From: an uncultured Roseovarius sp.
GTDB lineage: Bacteria > Pseudomonadota > Alphaproteobacteria > Rhodobacterales > Rhodobacteraceae
Assembly (NCBI RefSeq): GCF_913054395.1
Contig: NZ_CAJXIP010000017.1
Coordinates: 1-45,268, forward strand
Length of the DNA: 45,268 nt
Direction: 5' to 3'
The notes beneath the pieces were generated by a model, which was not told the origin of the DNA, did no database searches, and saw only the letters and a list, made by a program, of their open reading frames with translations. The translations under genes and the position numbers were made by a program. Positions 16,446-24,561 of this stretch are shown here, piece by piece. Every line of letters starts with the position of its first letter. Position 1 is the first letter of the stretch.

Positions 16446-16607
16446 GGCTGAGTGTGGTGATGGCTGTTCCCACGGTCAACCCGTTACCAGATGTCCCCCG
16501 CGAACAAGGATCACTTTCTGGCATCGCCGGTGCCACTGTCCCCTTTATTCCAATTCTGTATCATTACTCAGGGCACAGTGATCGTGGGCGTGATCATGCG
16601 GCATGGA

Positions 16608-16688
16608 TCAGCCCTTCCGCCGGATCGCCTCGGCCAGCGTGTTGGCGATGGTGCCGTATTTGCGCAGGTTGCGATACTCCGGCATCAT
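16608..16688 (-). CDS. Tiny frame coupled to the MBL-fold gene, unknown
   Basis: A 26-residue frame (MMPEYRNLRKYGTIANTLAE, then AIRRKG) starts inside the stop codon of the MBL-fold gene (ATGA overlap at 16685-16688) and ends at TGA 16608. Codon use is GC-rich like its neighbours. The tight overlap is the same as between all other genes in this module, which suggests that it is either a genuine small operon member or the surviving start of a longer, deleted gene. I do not recognise the sequence. Confidence 0.35.
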   Translation of the reverse strand: MMPEYRNLRKYGTIANTLAEAIRRKG

Positions 16689-17596
16689 TCCCATTCCATC
16701 TGCTGGAAGGCGGTCTGCGCGTTGCGGCCGGCAAGACTGTCGAACTGCTTGAGATAGGAAAAGGCCGTCTGGTCGACCTGCGGCGCAGTCAGGATGTCGC
16801 CCCCCTCATCCAGCAGCGCCCCGATCTGCGCACGCAGGTTCATCAGATAGTCGTAAGTGTCGGCGCGGGCGTGCTCCATCGTCGTGGCCCCGCCATGGCC
16901 CGGCACGACATGCGCGGCACCGGTTGCCTCTACCGCGAGATAGGCGTCGGGCCAGTGGGTGATCGAACTCTGGTTGCCGACGCCAAGGATGCGCTCGACA
17001 TAGACGATGTCGCCGGTGAATACCGTGTCGCGCGCTGGTACCCAGACGAAGCTGTCGCCGGGCGTGTGAGCGGGGGCCGGATGCACGATCTCGAAGCGCA
17101 CCCCGCCGACCTCAAGCATATGGGCATCGGAGAAGGTCACGTCGGCAAAGCTGGGTTCGGTTCCCTCCAGGGCCATACCGATCAGCTGCGCCAATCCTGT
17201 CAGCTGCATCGAGGCGCGAGCCTGCTGGTCCTCGACCGCCGCATCGGGTGCGATCACCGTGGCGCCCTGGGCCTGCCAATAACCATTGCCGAGCCAGCGG
17301 TGATCCTGACCGCCCGTGTCGATGACATAGACCACCGGCTGATCGGTGACGGTGCGGATCGTGTCGTGTAGGGCCTTGGCACCCTGCCACGATCCGCCCG
17401 GATCCATCAGCACCGCCCCCTCAGGCGTTACGACCAGCCCGAAGGTCGCGTTGTTGGCGAGGTTTTCCGGACTGCGCTGTTCCAACGGGCCGACGATGGC
17501 CCAGACATCGTCCGTGACAGGCTGGACTTTGAGGACATCTGCGGCGGCGAGGGTGGGCGCAACAAGGATTGCGGCGGCAACGAAGGCGCGGATCAT
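16685..17596 (-). CDS. Exported metallo-beta-lactamase-fold protein with a degenerate metal motif, module 2
   Basis: A 303-residue protein with a signal peptide (MIRAFVAAAILVAPTLAAAD) and an MBL-fold pattern resembling exported SoxH/quinoprotein-relay type hydrolases. The later metal-site elements are present: H177 in PAHTPGD, D196 in VFTGDIVY and H234 in VPGHGG. The first motif, normally HxHxDH, reads VIDTGGQDHRWLGN, keeping only D98 and H99. The HxH pair of the Zn1 site is therefore missing. It may bind a single metal or act differently. The start overlaps the stop of the thioredoxin-like gene (ATGA), placing it firmly in the ArsR-permease operon. Substrate unknown. Confidence 0.82.
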   Translation of the reverse strand: MIRAFVAAAILVAPTLAAADVLKVQPVTDDVWAIVGPLEQRSPENLANNATFGLVVTPEGAVLMDPGGSWQGAKALHDTIRTVTDQPVVYVIDTGGQDHRWLGNGYWQAQGATVIAPDAAVEDQQARASMQLTGLAQLIGMALEGTEPSFADVTFSDAHMLEVGGVRFEIVHPAPAHTPGDSFVWVPARDTVFTGDIVYVERILGVGNQSSITHWPDAYLAVEATGAAHVVPGHGGATTMEHARADTYDYLMNLRAQIGALLDEGGDILTAPQVDQTAFSYLKQFDSLAGRNAQTAFQQMEWE

Positions 17597-17829
17597 GCCT
17601 GGAGCCAGCCGTCGAGTTTCACCGCATCCGGCAGGCCGCCGGCATGGACAAGCTTGCCGTCCACCGAGATACCCGGCGTCGATATGACGCCCGCCATGGC
17701 GATGGATTTGGCGTCAGTGACCTTGACGACTTCGACCTCGACGCCCAACCGGGACGCCGAAACCTTTACCATGGTTTCGGTCGCGTCACAGCGTTTGCAG
17801 CCGGGGCCGTAGATCTTGACGGTTTTCAT
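17593..17829 (-). CDS. Small thioredoxin-like protein with CxxC, module 2
   Basis: A 78-residue thioredoxin-fold protein of the redox-active disulfide protein 2 type. The active site is GPGCKRCDAT (C11 and C14), followed by the cis-Pro loop VISTPGISVDGKLVHAGGLP. ATG 17829 (MKTVKIYG) follows AGGAAAG-like purines; a longer in-frame extension overlaps the permease gene and is spurious. Such proteins are often found next to PF03773 permeases and ArsR regulators. It has no signal peptide, so it acts in the cytoplasm, possibly reducing or handing over the permease's substrate. That role is inference. Confidence 0.88.
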   Translation of the reverse strand: MKTVKIYGPGCKRCDATETMVKVSASRLGVEVEVVKVTDAKSIAMAGVISTPGISVDGKLVHAGGLPDAVKLDGWLQA

Positions 17830-17870
17830 GGGCGTGTCCTTTCTAGGATTGTGTCGAACCGGAGGGTCGT

Positions 17871-18929
17871 TCAAAGCAAGAAGTTGAAGAGAAAGCCGGT
17901 GGCGAGAATGCCCGCCGATACGACCGCGATGAAGATCGCGATCAGGCGGAGTTTCAACACCTGCTTTAGAATGATCATTTCGGGCAAGCTCAGGGCGATC
18001 ACCGACATCATGAACGCCAGCGTTGTGCCCAGAGCAGCGCCCTTGCCCAAGAGCACTTCGACGATCGGGATGACGCCCGCCGCGTTGGTGTAGACCGGCA
18101 CGCCCACGATGATCGCCGCCGGGACCGACCACCAAGCCTCGCCGCCCATGATCCGCAGCATCATCGCCTCGGGGATATAGCCGTGGATCGCGGCGCCGAT
18201 GCCGATGCCGACGAGCACCCAGATCCAGACCTTGCCAACGATCTCACGCACCTGTTCGACGCCGATCCTCAGCCGGTCGACTAGCGTCAGGCGGTCTTGC
18301 GGCAGGTCGCTTATGGGGCCCGCGTTCAACTCGCGCACCCAGTCCTGAAGATAGCGCTCCAGCCCCATCCGGCCGAGGATGAACCCAGCGAGGGTGGCAA
18401 TCGTGAAGCCGAACACGAGATAGATCGTGGCGACCCGCCACCCCACGAGACCGTAAAGCAGGCCGAGGCCCACCGGCCCCACCATCGGACCCGCAATCAG
18501 GAATGAGAAGGTGACGCCGAGCGGAATGCCCGCCGAGACGAAGCCGATGAAAAGCGGCACCGACGAACAGGAACAGAACGGAGTAAGCGCCCCCAGGAGC
18601 GAGGCCAGCGGATAACCCCAGATTTCGCGCTTGCCCGCGAGGATCGCGCGGGTCTTTTCCGGGCTGAACCAGCTCCGCAAGACGCCGGTGACAAAGACGA
18701 TGCCCGTCAGCAGTAACAGCACCTTCGGAACGTCATAGACGAAGAAGGCAATGGCCTCGCCGGTGTGGCTGTCGCGCGCCACGGGAAACAGCGCCGTCAC
18801 CCATTCCGAGATCGGAATCAGCCGACCATAGAGCAGGTACAGGACCGCGCCGACGACGGGCACGCCAAGATACCAGAGCCAGTCGGGCGCGCCACGACGC
18901 GGTACGGGATCATGTGTTTCGACGGTCAT
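17871..18929 (-). CDS. PF03773-type permease (ArsP/DUF318-like), module 2
   Basis: A 352-residue membrane protein of the same broad family as the module 1 permease but clearly diverged. Signatures are GALTPFCSCSSVPLFIGFVSAG near residue 105 and VGVPVYTNAAGVIPIVEVLL near 290, with a long cytoplasmic loop (ILGRMGLERYLQDWVRELNAG) between the halves. The start at ATG 18929 (MTVETHDPVPRRG) overlaps the arsR stop by four bases. Operon order is ArsR, permease, CxxC protein, MBL-fold protein. It is probably an exporter of a thiol-reactive metalloid species; the substrate is not determinable here. Confidence 0.88.
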   Translation of the reverse strand: MTVETHDPVPRRGAPDWLWYLGVPVVGAVLYLLYGRLIPISEWVTALFPVARDSHTGEAIAFFVYDVPKVLLLLTGIVFVTGVLRSWFSPEKTRAILAGKREIWGYPLASLLGALTPFCSCSSVPLFIGFVSAGIPLGVTFSFLIAGPMVGPVGLGLLYGLVGWRVATIYLVFGFTIATLAGFILGRMGLERYLQDWVRELNAGPISDLPQDRLTLVDRLRIGVEQVREIVGKVWIWVLVGIGIGAAIHGYIPEAMMLRIMGGEAWWSVPAAIIVGVPVYTNAAGVIPIVEVLLGKGAALGTTLAFMMSVIALSLPEMIILKQVLKLRLIAIFIAVVSAGILATGFLFNFLL

Positions 18930-19213
18930 GCGACCTTCCTTTCGAGATTGAATTCTGCGGTCAGCACAGCGTGGACAACATCCGCGAATTCTTGTGCAAG
19001 GTCGGGGTTCCGGCGATAGCGCACCCATTGCGCGTCGCGCCGGTCGAGCACGAGGCCAGCCTTGCGCAGCACCTTCATGTGCCGCGACATCCGGCTCTGG
19101 CTTGTGTCGAGCCTCGCCATCAATTCGCAGACGCAATGCTCACCGCCATCCCAGAGAAGGGCGAGGGCGGCGCGGCGGGTCGGGTCACAAAGGGCGGTCA
19201 GTACTTCCTGCAT
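18926..19213 (-). CDS. arsR: ArsR-family As(III)/metalloid-type repressor, module 2
   Basis: A 95-residue ArsR repressor with the classical sensor motif HCVCEL (C27 and C29) in the DNA-binding helix, equivalent to the ELCVCDL site of plasmid R773 ArsR. The helix-turn-helix continues as LDTSQSRMSRHMKVLRKAGLV, followed by the wing. This Cys arrangement is known to sense As(III)/Sb(III), and here gives the strongest hint that the island handles arsenic. It heads the permease, CxxC and MBL operon through an ATGA overlap. The inverted repeat at 19225-19242, just before the start, is the probable operator. Confidence 0.9.
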   Translation of the reverse strand: MQEVLTALCDPTRRAALALLWDGGEHCVCELMARLDTSQSRMSRHMKVLRKAGLVLDRRDAQWVRYRRNPDLAQEFADVVHAVLTAEFNLERKVA

Positions 19214-19224
19214 GGATAAGTGAG

Positions 19225-19242
19225 TATGCGTTCGAGCGCATA
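19225..19242. promoter_or_regulatory. Candidate ArsR operator, module 2
   Basis: TATGCG and CGCATA form perfect 6-bp arms around TTCGAG, 12 bases upstream of the module 2 arsR start. Its symmetry and place fit an autoregulatory ArsR site. Confidence 0.5.
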
Positions 19243-19280
19243 TGCGCCTTGATCCATATCAACCGACCCTGCGCAGCGTT

Positions 19281-22200
19281 CTATTCCGCGGCCAACCGCT
19301 TACCCTCTATCTGCTCGTCATCAGGCGCTTCGGATTTCCGGCCTGCATCCGCAAAGGGCGTGATCCGAAACCATGCGGCATATAGCGCCGGGAGGAACAG
19401 CAGGATCAAGACGGTTCCGGTCGCTGTGCCTCCTATCAGAGTATATGCCATCGAGCCCCAGAAAACGGAGTGGGTGAGCGGGATGAAGGCCAGTACTGCT
19501 GCGAGCGCGGTAAGGATGACGGGCCTTGTGCGCTGTACCGTGGCCTCGATGACGGCGTTGTAGTCGTCGAGTCCGGCCGCACGGTTTTCCTTGATTTGCT
19601 CGGTCAAGATCAGAGTGTTGCGCATCAGGATGCCCGCAAGCCCGATCAGGCCCAGGATGGCGTTGAAACCAAAGGGCTGGTTGAAGACAAGAAGCATCGG
19701 CACCGCACCGACAAGACCAAGGGGCGCCGTCAGCAACACCATGACCATCGTAGAGAAGGAGCGAACCTGAAGCATGATGATGATCAGCGTGGCCGCTATC
19801 ATGGTCGGAAAGACCTTTACCAGTGCGGCATTGGCCTCGGCGGATTCCTCGATCGACCCTCCCATCTCGATGCGGTAGCCAAGCGGGAGGGAAGTGATCA
19901 GCGGCTGAAGGGCCTTCATGACGTCCTTGGACACCTCGGGCGGCTGAGCCGCCTCGTTAATTTCCGAACGGACCGTAACGACAGGTATGCGATCGCGGCG
20001 CTTTAGGATGGGCTCTTCCAGTTGGATTTCTGCATCCCCGATCTGCTCAAGCGGTATCTGCCGACCGTTGCGCGTGACCAGCGAAAAATCTGTCAGCCGC
20101 TCCGGGTTCAGCCTTTCGCCGCCGGCGCTGCGCGCGACGACCGGCACATTGCGGATATCCTCGCGCACCTCGGTGACGGGTATGCCGGAGAGGAGGAACT
20201 GGAGCTGCTGGCCCACCTCGGCTGGCGAAAGACCGATGAGGTTCAGCCGGTTCTGATCCGGGACGAAGCGAAGCACCGGCGTGCGATTTCCCCAGTCACG
20301 GTTCGCTTCGCGCACATCGGGGACGGTCCGCATGATGTCGAGCGCTTTTTGCGAAATGGCATAAAGCTGCGCCGGATCGGGGCCCATGATCCGGAACTCG
20401 ACCGGGAAGGCCGAAGGGGGACCGAAGACGAACTGGGTGGCGCGCACGTAAGCCTCGGGCGCCAGTCCCTCCGCTACGGCCGCGCGGAGCCGGAGTTGCA
20501 GGGCGTCGCGCGCCTCGGCATCGGGCGTCAGCACCACGATCTTGGCAAAGGCGGGGTCGGGCAGTTCCGGCGCCAGCGCCAGGTAGAAGCGCGGCGCGCC
20601 CTGACCAATATAGCTGGTGACGATACCGGCTTCGGGCTGTTTTTCGAGCCAGCGCTCGATCTTCTCGACGGCCTCACTGGTCGTTTCGATGCTGCTGCCT
20701 TCCGGCAGGCGGATCTCTACCAGGACCTCCGGACGATCCGAGGTCGGGAAGAACTGTTGCTTGACGCCGCCCATGCCGACGGCGGACACAGCGAACGCGA
20801 TGCCGATGATGGCACAGGTCAGGAATTTGTGGCGCACGGCGAAGCCGATAAGCCGCCGCAGGCGCCGGTAGTTCGGCGTAGCGTAGATCGCGTCATGGCC
20901 GCCCTCGACGGGTTTGATGGCAGGCAGCATCTTCACCCCGAGATAGGGGGTGAAGATTACGGCCACGACCCAGGAAACGATCAGGGCGAAGCCGACCACC
21001 CAGAAGATGTTGCCCGCATATTCGCCAGCCGTCGAGGACGCAAAGCCGACCGGCAGGAAACCGGCAATCGTCACCAGCGTGCCCGACAGCATCGGGGCTG
21101 CCGTGTGGCTCCAGGCGTAGGCTGCGGCCTTGATGCGGTCCATTCCCTCTTCCATCTTCACCACCATCACTTCGATGGCGATGATGGCGTCGTCGACAAG
21201 CAGGCCGAGCGCCAAAATGAGGGCCCCGAGCGTGATACGGTCAAAGAACTGCCCGGTCTCGAGCATGATGATGAACACTGCGGCCAGCGTCAGCGGGACC
21301 GCCGCCGCCACCACGATGCCGACGCGCCAGCCCATGCTGATGAGGCTCACCAGCAGAACGACGCCAAGCGCCATCGCGAATTTCAGCATGAATTCGTCAA
21401 TGGCCGATCTGATGTTGACGGCCTGATCTGTCACCTTGTCGAGTGTCATCCCGAGTGGCAGTGCCTGGGCTATGGCTGCCGTGCGGGTCTCCAGCGCAGC
21501 GCCGAGGGAGAGCCCGTTCCAGCCGTCCTTCATCACCGCCGCAAGCATGATTGCAGGGTCGCCCTGATGTCGGATGAGATAGGTCGGTGGATCCTCGTAA
21601 CCGCGATGAACATCCGCGATGTCGGAAAGCGTTAGCGTCCGCCCGCCTGTGGCTATGGGCGTGTCGGCGATCATCCGGACGCTGTCATAGGCACCGTCGA
21701 TCCGGATAAAGACCTGCGGACCCCGCGTATTGATGGAGCCCGCAGGGGTGAGGCTGTTCTGTCGCTGCAAGGCGGCGATGACATCCGGGACCGAGACGCC
21801 GAGGGTCGCCAGCTTGGTGTGGGAAAACTCGACGAAGATCTGCTCGGGACGTTCCCCGAGAATGTTGACCTTCTTGACACCGGGCACGTGCAGGAGGTCC
21901 TGCCGGATCACCTCTGCCTGTCTGGCCAGCTCGCGCATCGGCAGGCCCTTGGCCTTGAGCGCATAGAGGGCAAAGCTCACATCCGCATATTCGTCATTGA
22001 TGAACGGACCCAGGACGCCGGGTGGCAGGCGGGCGGCTTCGTCCCCGAGCTTCTTGCGCGCCTGATAGAATTGCTCCTGCACCGCCGGTGGCGGCGTGCT
22101 GTCCAGCAATGATAGCGTCATCAGCATCAGGCCCGGACGTGTGGTTGTGTCCACTCGGTCGTAACAGTCCAGTTCCTGAAGCCGCTTCTCGAGCGGCTCT

Positions 22201-22397
22201 GCCACAAGGTCCTGCATCTCGCGTGCCGTGGCGCCCGGCCACACCGCCGTGACCGTCAGGTTCTTGATGGTGAAGCTTGGGTCTTCCGCCCGTCCGAGCT
22301 TGAGAAACGCAAAGGTCCCGGCGGCCACGATCACGCAGATGAAGAACAGGGTGACGGCCCGTTCGCGAACGGCGATTGCCGAAAGGTTAAGGCTCAT
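19281..22397 (-). CDS. RND-family efflux transporter permease subunit
   Basis: A 1038-residue AcrB-like resistance-nodulation-division protein of full length, with the tandem-repeat layout of two sets of six helices and two large periplasmic loops. Visible features are the N-terminal helix before AEDPSFTIKNLTV, the proton-relay helix LGLLVDDAIIAIEVMVVKME with the paired Asp, and the C-terminal AGILMRNTLILTEQIKENRA. It would export small hydrophobic compounds by proton antiport through a tripartite pump. The gene overlaps the membrane-fusion protein gene by four bases. No outer-membrane TolC-type gene is adjacent, so a channel encoded elsewhere must serve. Substrates are unknown. Confidence 0.95.
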   Translation of the reverse strand: MSLNLSAIAVRERAVTLFFICVIVAAGTFAFLKLGRAEDPSFTIKNLTVTAVWPGATAREMQDLVAEPLEKRLQELDCYDRVDTTTRPGLMLMTLSLLDSTPPPAVQEQFYQARKKLGDEAARLPPGVLGPFINDEYADVSFALYALKAKGLPMRELARQAEVIRQDLLHVPGVKKVNILGERPEQIFVEFSHTKLATLGVSVPDVIAALQRQNSLTPAGSINTRGPQVFIRIDGAYDSVRMIADTPIATGGRTLTLSDIADVHRGYEDPPTYLIRHQGDPAIMLAAVMKDGWNGLSLGAALETRTAAIAQALPLGMTLDKVTDQAVNIRSAIDEFMLKFAMALGVVLLVSLISMGWRVGIVVAAAVPLTLAAVFIIMLETGQFFDRITLGALILALGLLVDDAIIAIEVMVVKMEEGMDRIKAAAYAWSHTAAPMLSGTLVTIAGFLPVGFASSTAGEYAGNIFWVVGFALIVSWVVAVIFTPYLGVKMLPAIKPVEGGHDAIYATPNYRRLRRLIGFAVRHKFLTCAIIGIAFAVSAVGMGGVKQQFFPTSDRPEVLVEIRLPEGSSIETTSEAVEKIERWLEKQPEAGIVTSYIGQGAPRFYLALAPELPDPAFAKIVVLTPDAEARDALQLRLRAAVAEGLAPEAYVRATQFVFGPPSAFPVEFRIMGPDPAQLYAISQKALDIMRTVPDVREANRDWGNRTPVLRFVPDQNRLNLIGLSPAEVGQQLQFLLSGIPVTEVREDIRNVPVVARSAGGERLNPERLTDFSLVTRNGRQIPLEQIGDAEIQLEEPILKRRDRIPVVTVRSEINEAAQPPEVSKDVMKALQPLITSLPLGYRIEMGGSIEESAEANAALVKVFPTMIAATLIIIMLQVRSFSTMVMVLLTAPLGLVGAVPMLLVFNQPFGFNAILGLIGLAGILMRNTLILTEQIKENRAAGLDDYNAVIEATVQRTRPVILTALAAVLAFIPLTHSVFWGSMAYTLIGGTATGTVLILLFLPALYAAWFRITPFADAGRKSEAPDDEQIEGKRLAAE

Positions 22398-23509
22398 CGG
22401 ACGCTCCCATTGCCGGGGCTGACCCTGATGCGCGCACCTTCTTCCAGCAGATGGGCCCCGAGTGACACGACGGGTTCGCCCGGATTGAGACCCGAGACCA
22501 CAGCGGTTTCGCTGCTCAGCCTGACCAGTGTGACCGGCCAGAAATGAACGGTGGAAGTGGCAGTATCGACAAGCCAGACGCCGGTTTTTGTGCCGTCATC
22601 AAGAACGGCGCCGATCGGCACCTGTACTTCCGGATCACTCAGGCCGGTTGTCAGCCGCAAGGTCACGGTCGCGCCAAGCGGCGCCGAGGCGGCCGCGCCA
22701 TCAAGCACATAGCGCGCTTCATAGGTGCGGGTCTGAGGGTCGGCGGCATCTGAAAGCTGTCGGAGATTTGCTTCGTAGATATTGTCGCCGTCGCCATAGA
22801 TACTGGCCCTTGCGGGGCTGCCAATGCTCGGGCGCACAGTCTCGGGAAGCGTCACCACGGCTTCACGCGGGCCGGCCCGCGCGATCCGCACCACCGGCTG
22901 GCCAGCAGAAACGACTTGCCCCGGCTCTCCAAGGGTTTCGACCACAGTTCCATCCGTATCGGCGATCAGGACGGCATAGGTCGTTTCATTCTTCGCGAGC
23001 CGGGCGTCGGCTTCGGCCATGGCAAGCTGCGCGCGCGCCGTATCCAGGGCCGCCTTGACCTGTTCGTGACGCTGCTCGGAAATCCACCCGTTATCGAGCA
23101 ATTTGGCATGTCTGCGTTCATCCGGTTCCAGCTGGCTGACCGTTGCGCGCGCGGCCTCGACCGCCTTCTGCTTTGCCGCAAGCGCAAGATGAAGATCGGT
23201 ATCGTCGATCCGCAGCAACGGCTGACCCGATTTGACGTCCTGGCCCGCATCTACAAGCCGTTCCGTGATCATTCCGGGAACGCGGAAGCCGAGATTGCTT
23301 TCCACCCTCGCGGCGATGAAGCCTGTGAAGCCACGCTCACGGGACTCCACCGGATTCGCAACTGCCAGCTTGACGACCGGAGCTTGCTGCCTTGGGTCAC
23401 TTACATCCGGGGCCGTGTCCTTTCCCTCAACGGAAAGCATTGCGAGTGCCGCCGCCCCAGCCGCGGCAGTCAGGAAACAGCCTAACAGCAACATGCGTTT
23501 GATCTTCAT
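22394..23509 (-). CDS. RND efflux periplasmic adaptor (membrane-fusion) protein
   Basis: A 371-residue HlyD/AcrA-type adaptor that links the RND pump to an outer-membrane channel. The N-terminus (MKIKRMLLLGCFLTAAAGAAAL) is a signal or anchor. The biotinyl-lipoyl half-motifs are GFRVPGMITERLVDAGQDVKSGQPLLRIDD and ADTDGTVVETLGEPGQVVSAGQP, flanking a coiled-coil hairpin (KQKAVEAARATVSQLEPDERR, then VKAALDTARAQLAMAEADARL). No lipobox of the usual form is clear. It is the first gene of the pump operon and starts 264 bases from the divergent TetR gene. Confidence 0.93.
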   Translation of the reverse strand: MKIKRMLLLGCFLTAAAGAAALAMLSVEGKDTAPDVSDPRQQAPVVKLAVANPVESRERGFTGFIAARVESNLGFRVPGMITERLVDAGQDVKSGQPLLRIDDTDLHLALAAKQKAVEAARATVSQLEPDERRHAKLLDNGWISEQRHEQVKAALDTARAQLAMAEADARLAKNETTYAVLIADTDGTVVETLGEPGQVVSAGQPVVRIARAGPREAVVTLPETVRPSIGSPARASIYGDGDNIYEANLRQLSDAADPQTRTYEARYVLDGAAASAPLGATVTLRLTTGLSDPEVQVPIGAVLDDGTKTGVWLVDTATSTVHFWPVTLVRLSSETAVVSGLNPGEPVVSLGAHLLEEGARIRVSPGNGSVR

Positions 23510-23688
23510 GCCCGACCTCTTCGGAGTTGATTGCTTGCGAACAGGGTCGCCGTACAGACCGACAGCCCGAGGCGTGCCGCGCCGCTGCTGAGGTGAACGG
23601 CACTGATCTCATCCGGCAACCGACGGGGCCTTCGGAAACGGTGTGATCTTTTCGCGAGTGGAGAGGTGTAAGACATCATCCTACCCTA

Positions 23689-23726
23689 AAGTTAGCGTTG
23701 CTTACATATGTAAGAGTCGCTAACTT
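23689..23726. promoter_or_regulatory. 38-bp nested palindrome, candidate TetR operator of the RND pump
   Basis: Outer arms AAGTTAGCG (23689-23697) and CGCTAACTT (23718-23726) are perfect inverted repeats. They enclose a perfect 14-bp palindrome CTTACATATGTAAG (23701-23714), with 3-base spacers on both sides. All share one centre between 23707 and 23708. The element lies between the divergent pump operon and the tetR gene. The double symmetry suggests two TetR dimers, as in QacR or AcrR-like operators. Confidence 0.75.
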
Positions 23727-23773
23727 AGTCAACGGAAAAATTTGAGAACTCTTGCTGGGTCAACAGGAAACAC

Positions 23774-24403
23774 TTGGAAAGTAACCCAAAATCATATCAT
23801 CATGGCGATCTGCGCGAGGGGCTTCTGGAGGCGATCCGCAGTTTGATCGAGCGCGATGGTCCCGACAAATTTCGCATTGCCGAGGCGTGTCGAATCGCCG
23901 GTGTGTCAACCGCCGCGCCCTATAAGCACTTTTCCGACCGGGACGAGATGCTAAGGGGCGTCGCGCTGCGCGGTATGATGCGGCTGCGCGACGCGATGCG
24001 GGTGGCGGTCGAAGCTTATCCTCCTCGCGATCCGCGGCGCGTTGCCGGGTTGGGAAAGGCCTATGTGGATTTTGCCCGCAGCGAGCCCGGCATTTTCCGC
24101 CTGATGTTTGGCCTTGCCGAAAGCCATCACTCAGACGACGCGCTCCGGCGCGTAAGCGACGCGAGCGAGGCACTCGTCGAGCGGGTCGTAGCCGAACATA
24201 TCGGCGCTGATCCGGGTTCGGACGACGTCCGCCTGCGGGCTTACGCACTGTGGTGCTTTGTGCATGGCCACTGCTTCCTGACCCTCGATGGCAAGGTCGA
24301 TCCCCACAAGCCCGGTGTCGAAGATCGGCTGCTGGCACTGGTTGGCGATCGAATGCTCCCGGCGTGGGAGGGTGCCGACCGTAACCCCTCAGGCGCGGCC
24401 TAG
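23774..24403 (+). CDS. TetR-family repressor of the RND pump (TTG start)
   Basis: A 209-residue TetR/AcrR regulator. The HTH is KFRIAEACRIAGVSTAAPYKHFSDRDEMLRG, with the C-terminal ligand domain including YVDFARSEPGIFRLMFGL, a TetR_C-type pattern. There is no ATG near the start of the domain; the frame begins with TTG at 23774, preceded by AGGAAA. It is divergent from the pump operon, and the nested palindrome at 23689-23726 lies between them, so autorepression plus pump repression is likely. The inducer is unknown. Confidence 0.87.
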   Translation: MESNPKSYHHGDLREGLLEAIRSLIERDGPDKFRIAEACRIAGVSTAAPYKHFSDRDEMLRGVALRGMMRLRDAMRVAVEAYPPRDPRRVAGLGKAYVDFARSEPGIFRLMFGLAESHHSDDALRRVSDASEALVERVVAEHIGADPGSDDVRLRAYALWCFVHGHCFLTLDGKVDPHKPGVEDRLLALVGDRMLPAWEGADRNPSGAA

Positions 24404-24507
24404 GCGGCTTTGAATTCATTGAACGGGTCGTGATTTTCATGCGGACAGGGCAGGGGCCAAATCAGCCGGCTTCAACCCGCGTGCCTCTGACAGCGCTCCT
24501 CGCACGC

Positions 24508-24538
24508 AAAAAAAGGGCACGCCCAAACGGACGTGCCC
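24508..24538 (-). terminator. Rho-independent terminator of the TakP-type TRAP binding-protein gene
   Basis: Read on the minus strand, GGGCACG pairs with CGTGCCC around a 10-base loop and is followed by seven Ts. It lies about 24 bases past the stop codon at 24562 and is the clearest terminator in the window. Confidence 0.85.
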
Positions 24539-24561
24539 CCTTATTGTCAAAGCCCGAAGTC

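Larger units (their letters stand above)
16153..16607. other. Intergenic stretch between the two ArsR modules
   Basis: About 455 bases separate the module 1 arsR start from the tail of module 2. It holds the module 1 operator (16164-16179) and one weak small frame with a signal-like start (16191-16445). From 16446 to 16607 I see no gene. The lower GC content suggests a recombination or deletion scar, but no insertion-sequence ends or target duplications are visible. Confidence 0.4.

Noticed and set aside
16533..16581. Near-repeat CACTGTCCCC ... GGGCACAGTG as possible insertion-sequence ends
   Set aside because: The match is imperfect, the spacing is only some 30 bases, and no transposase fragment or target duplication is visible.
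16454..17371. 305-residue plus-strand frame
   Set aside because: It is antisense to the MBL-fold gene. The minus strand has the signal peptide, fold motifs and ATGA coupling.
20022..21635. 537-residue plus-strand frame
   Set aside because: It is antisense to the RND pump gene, with Arg/Asp/His-rich low-meaning sequence.
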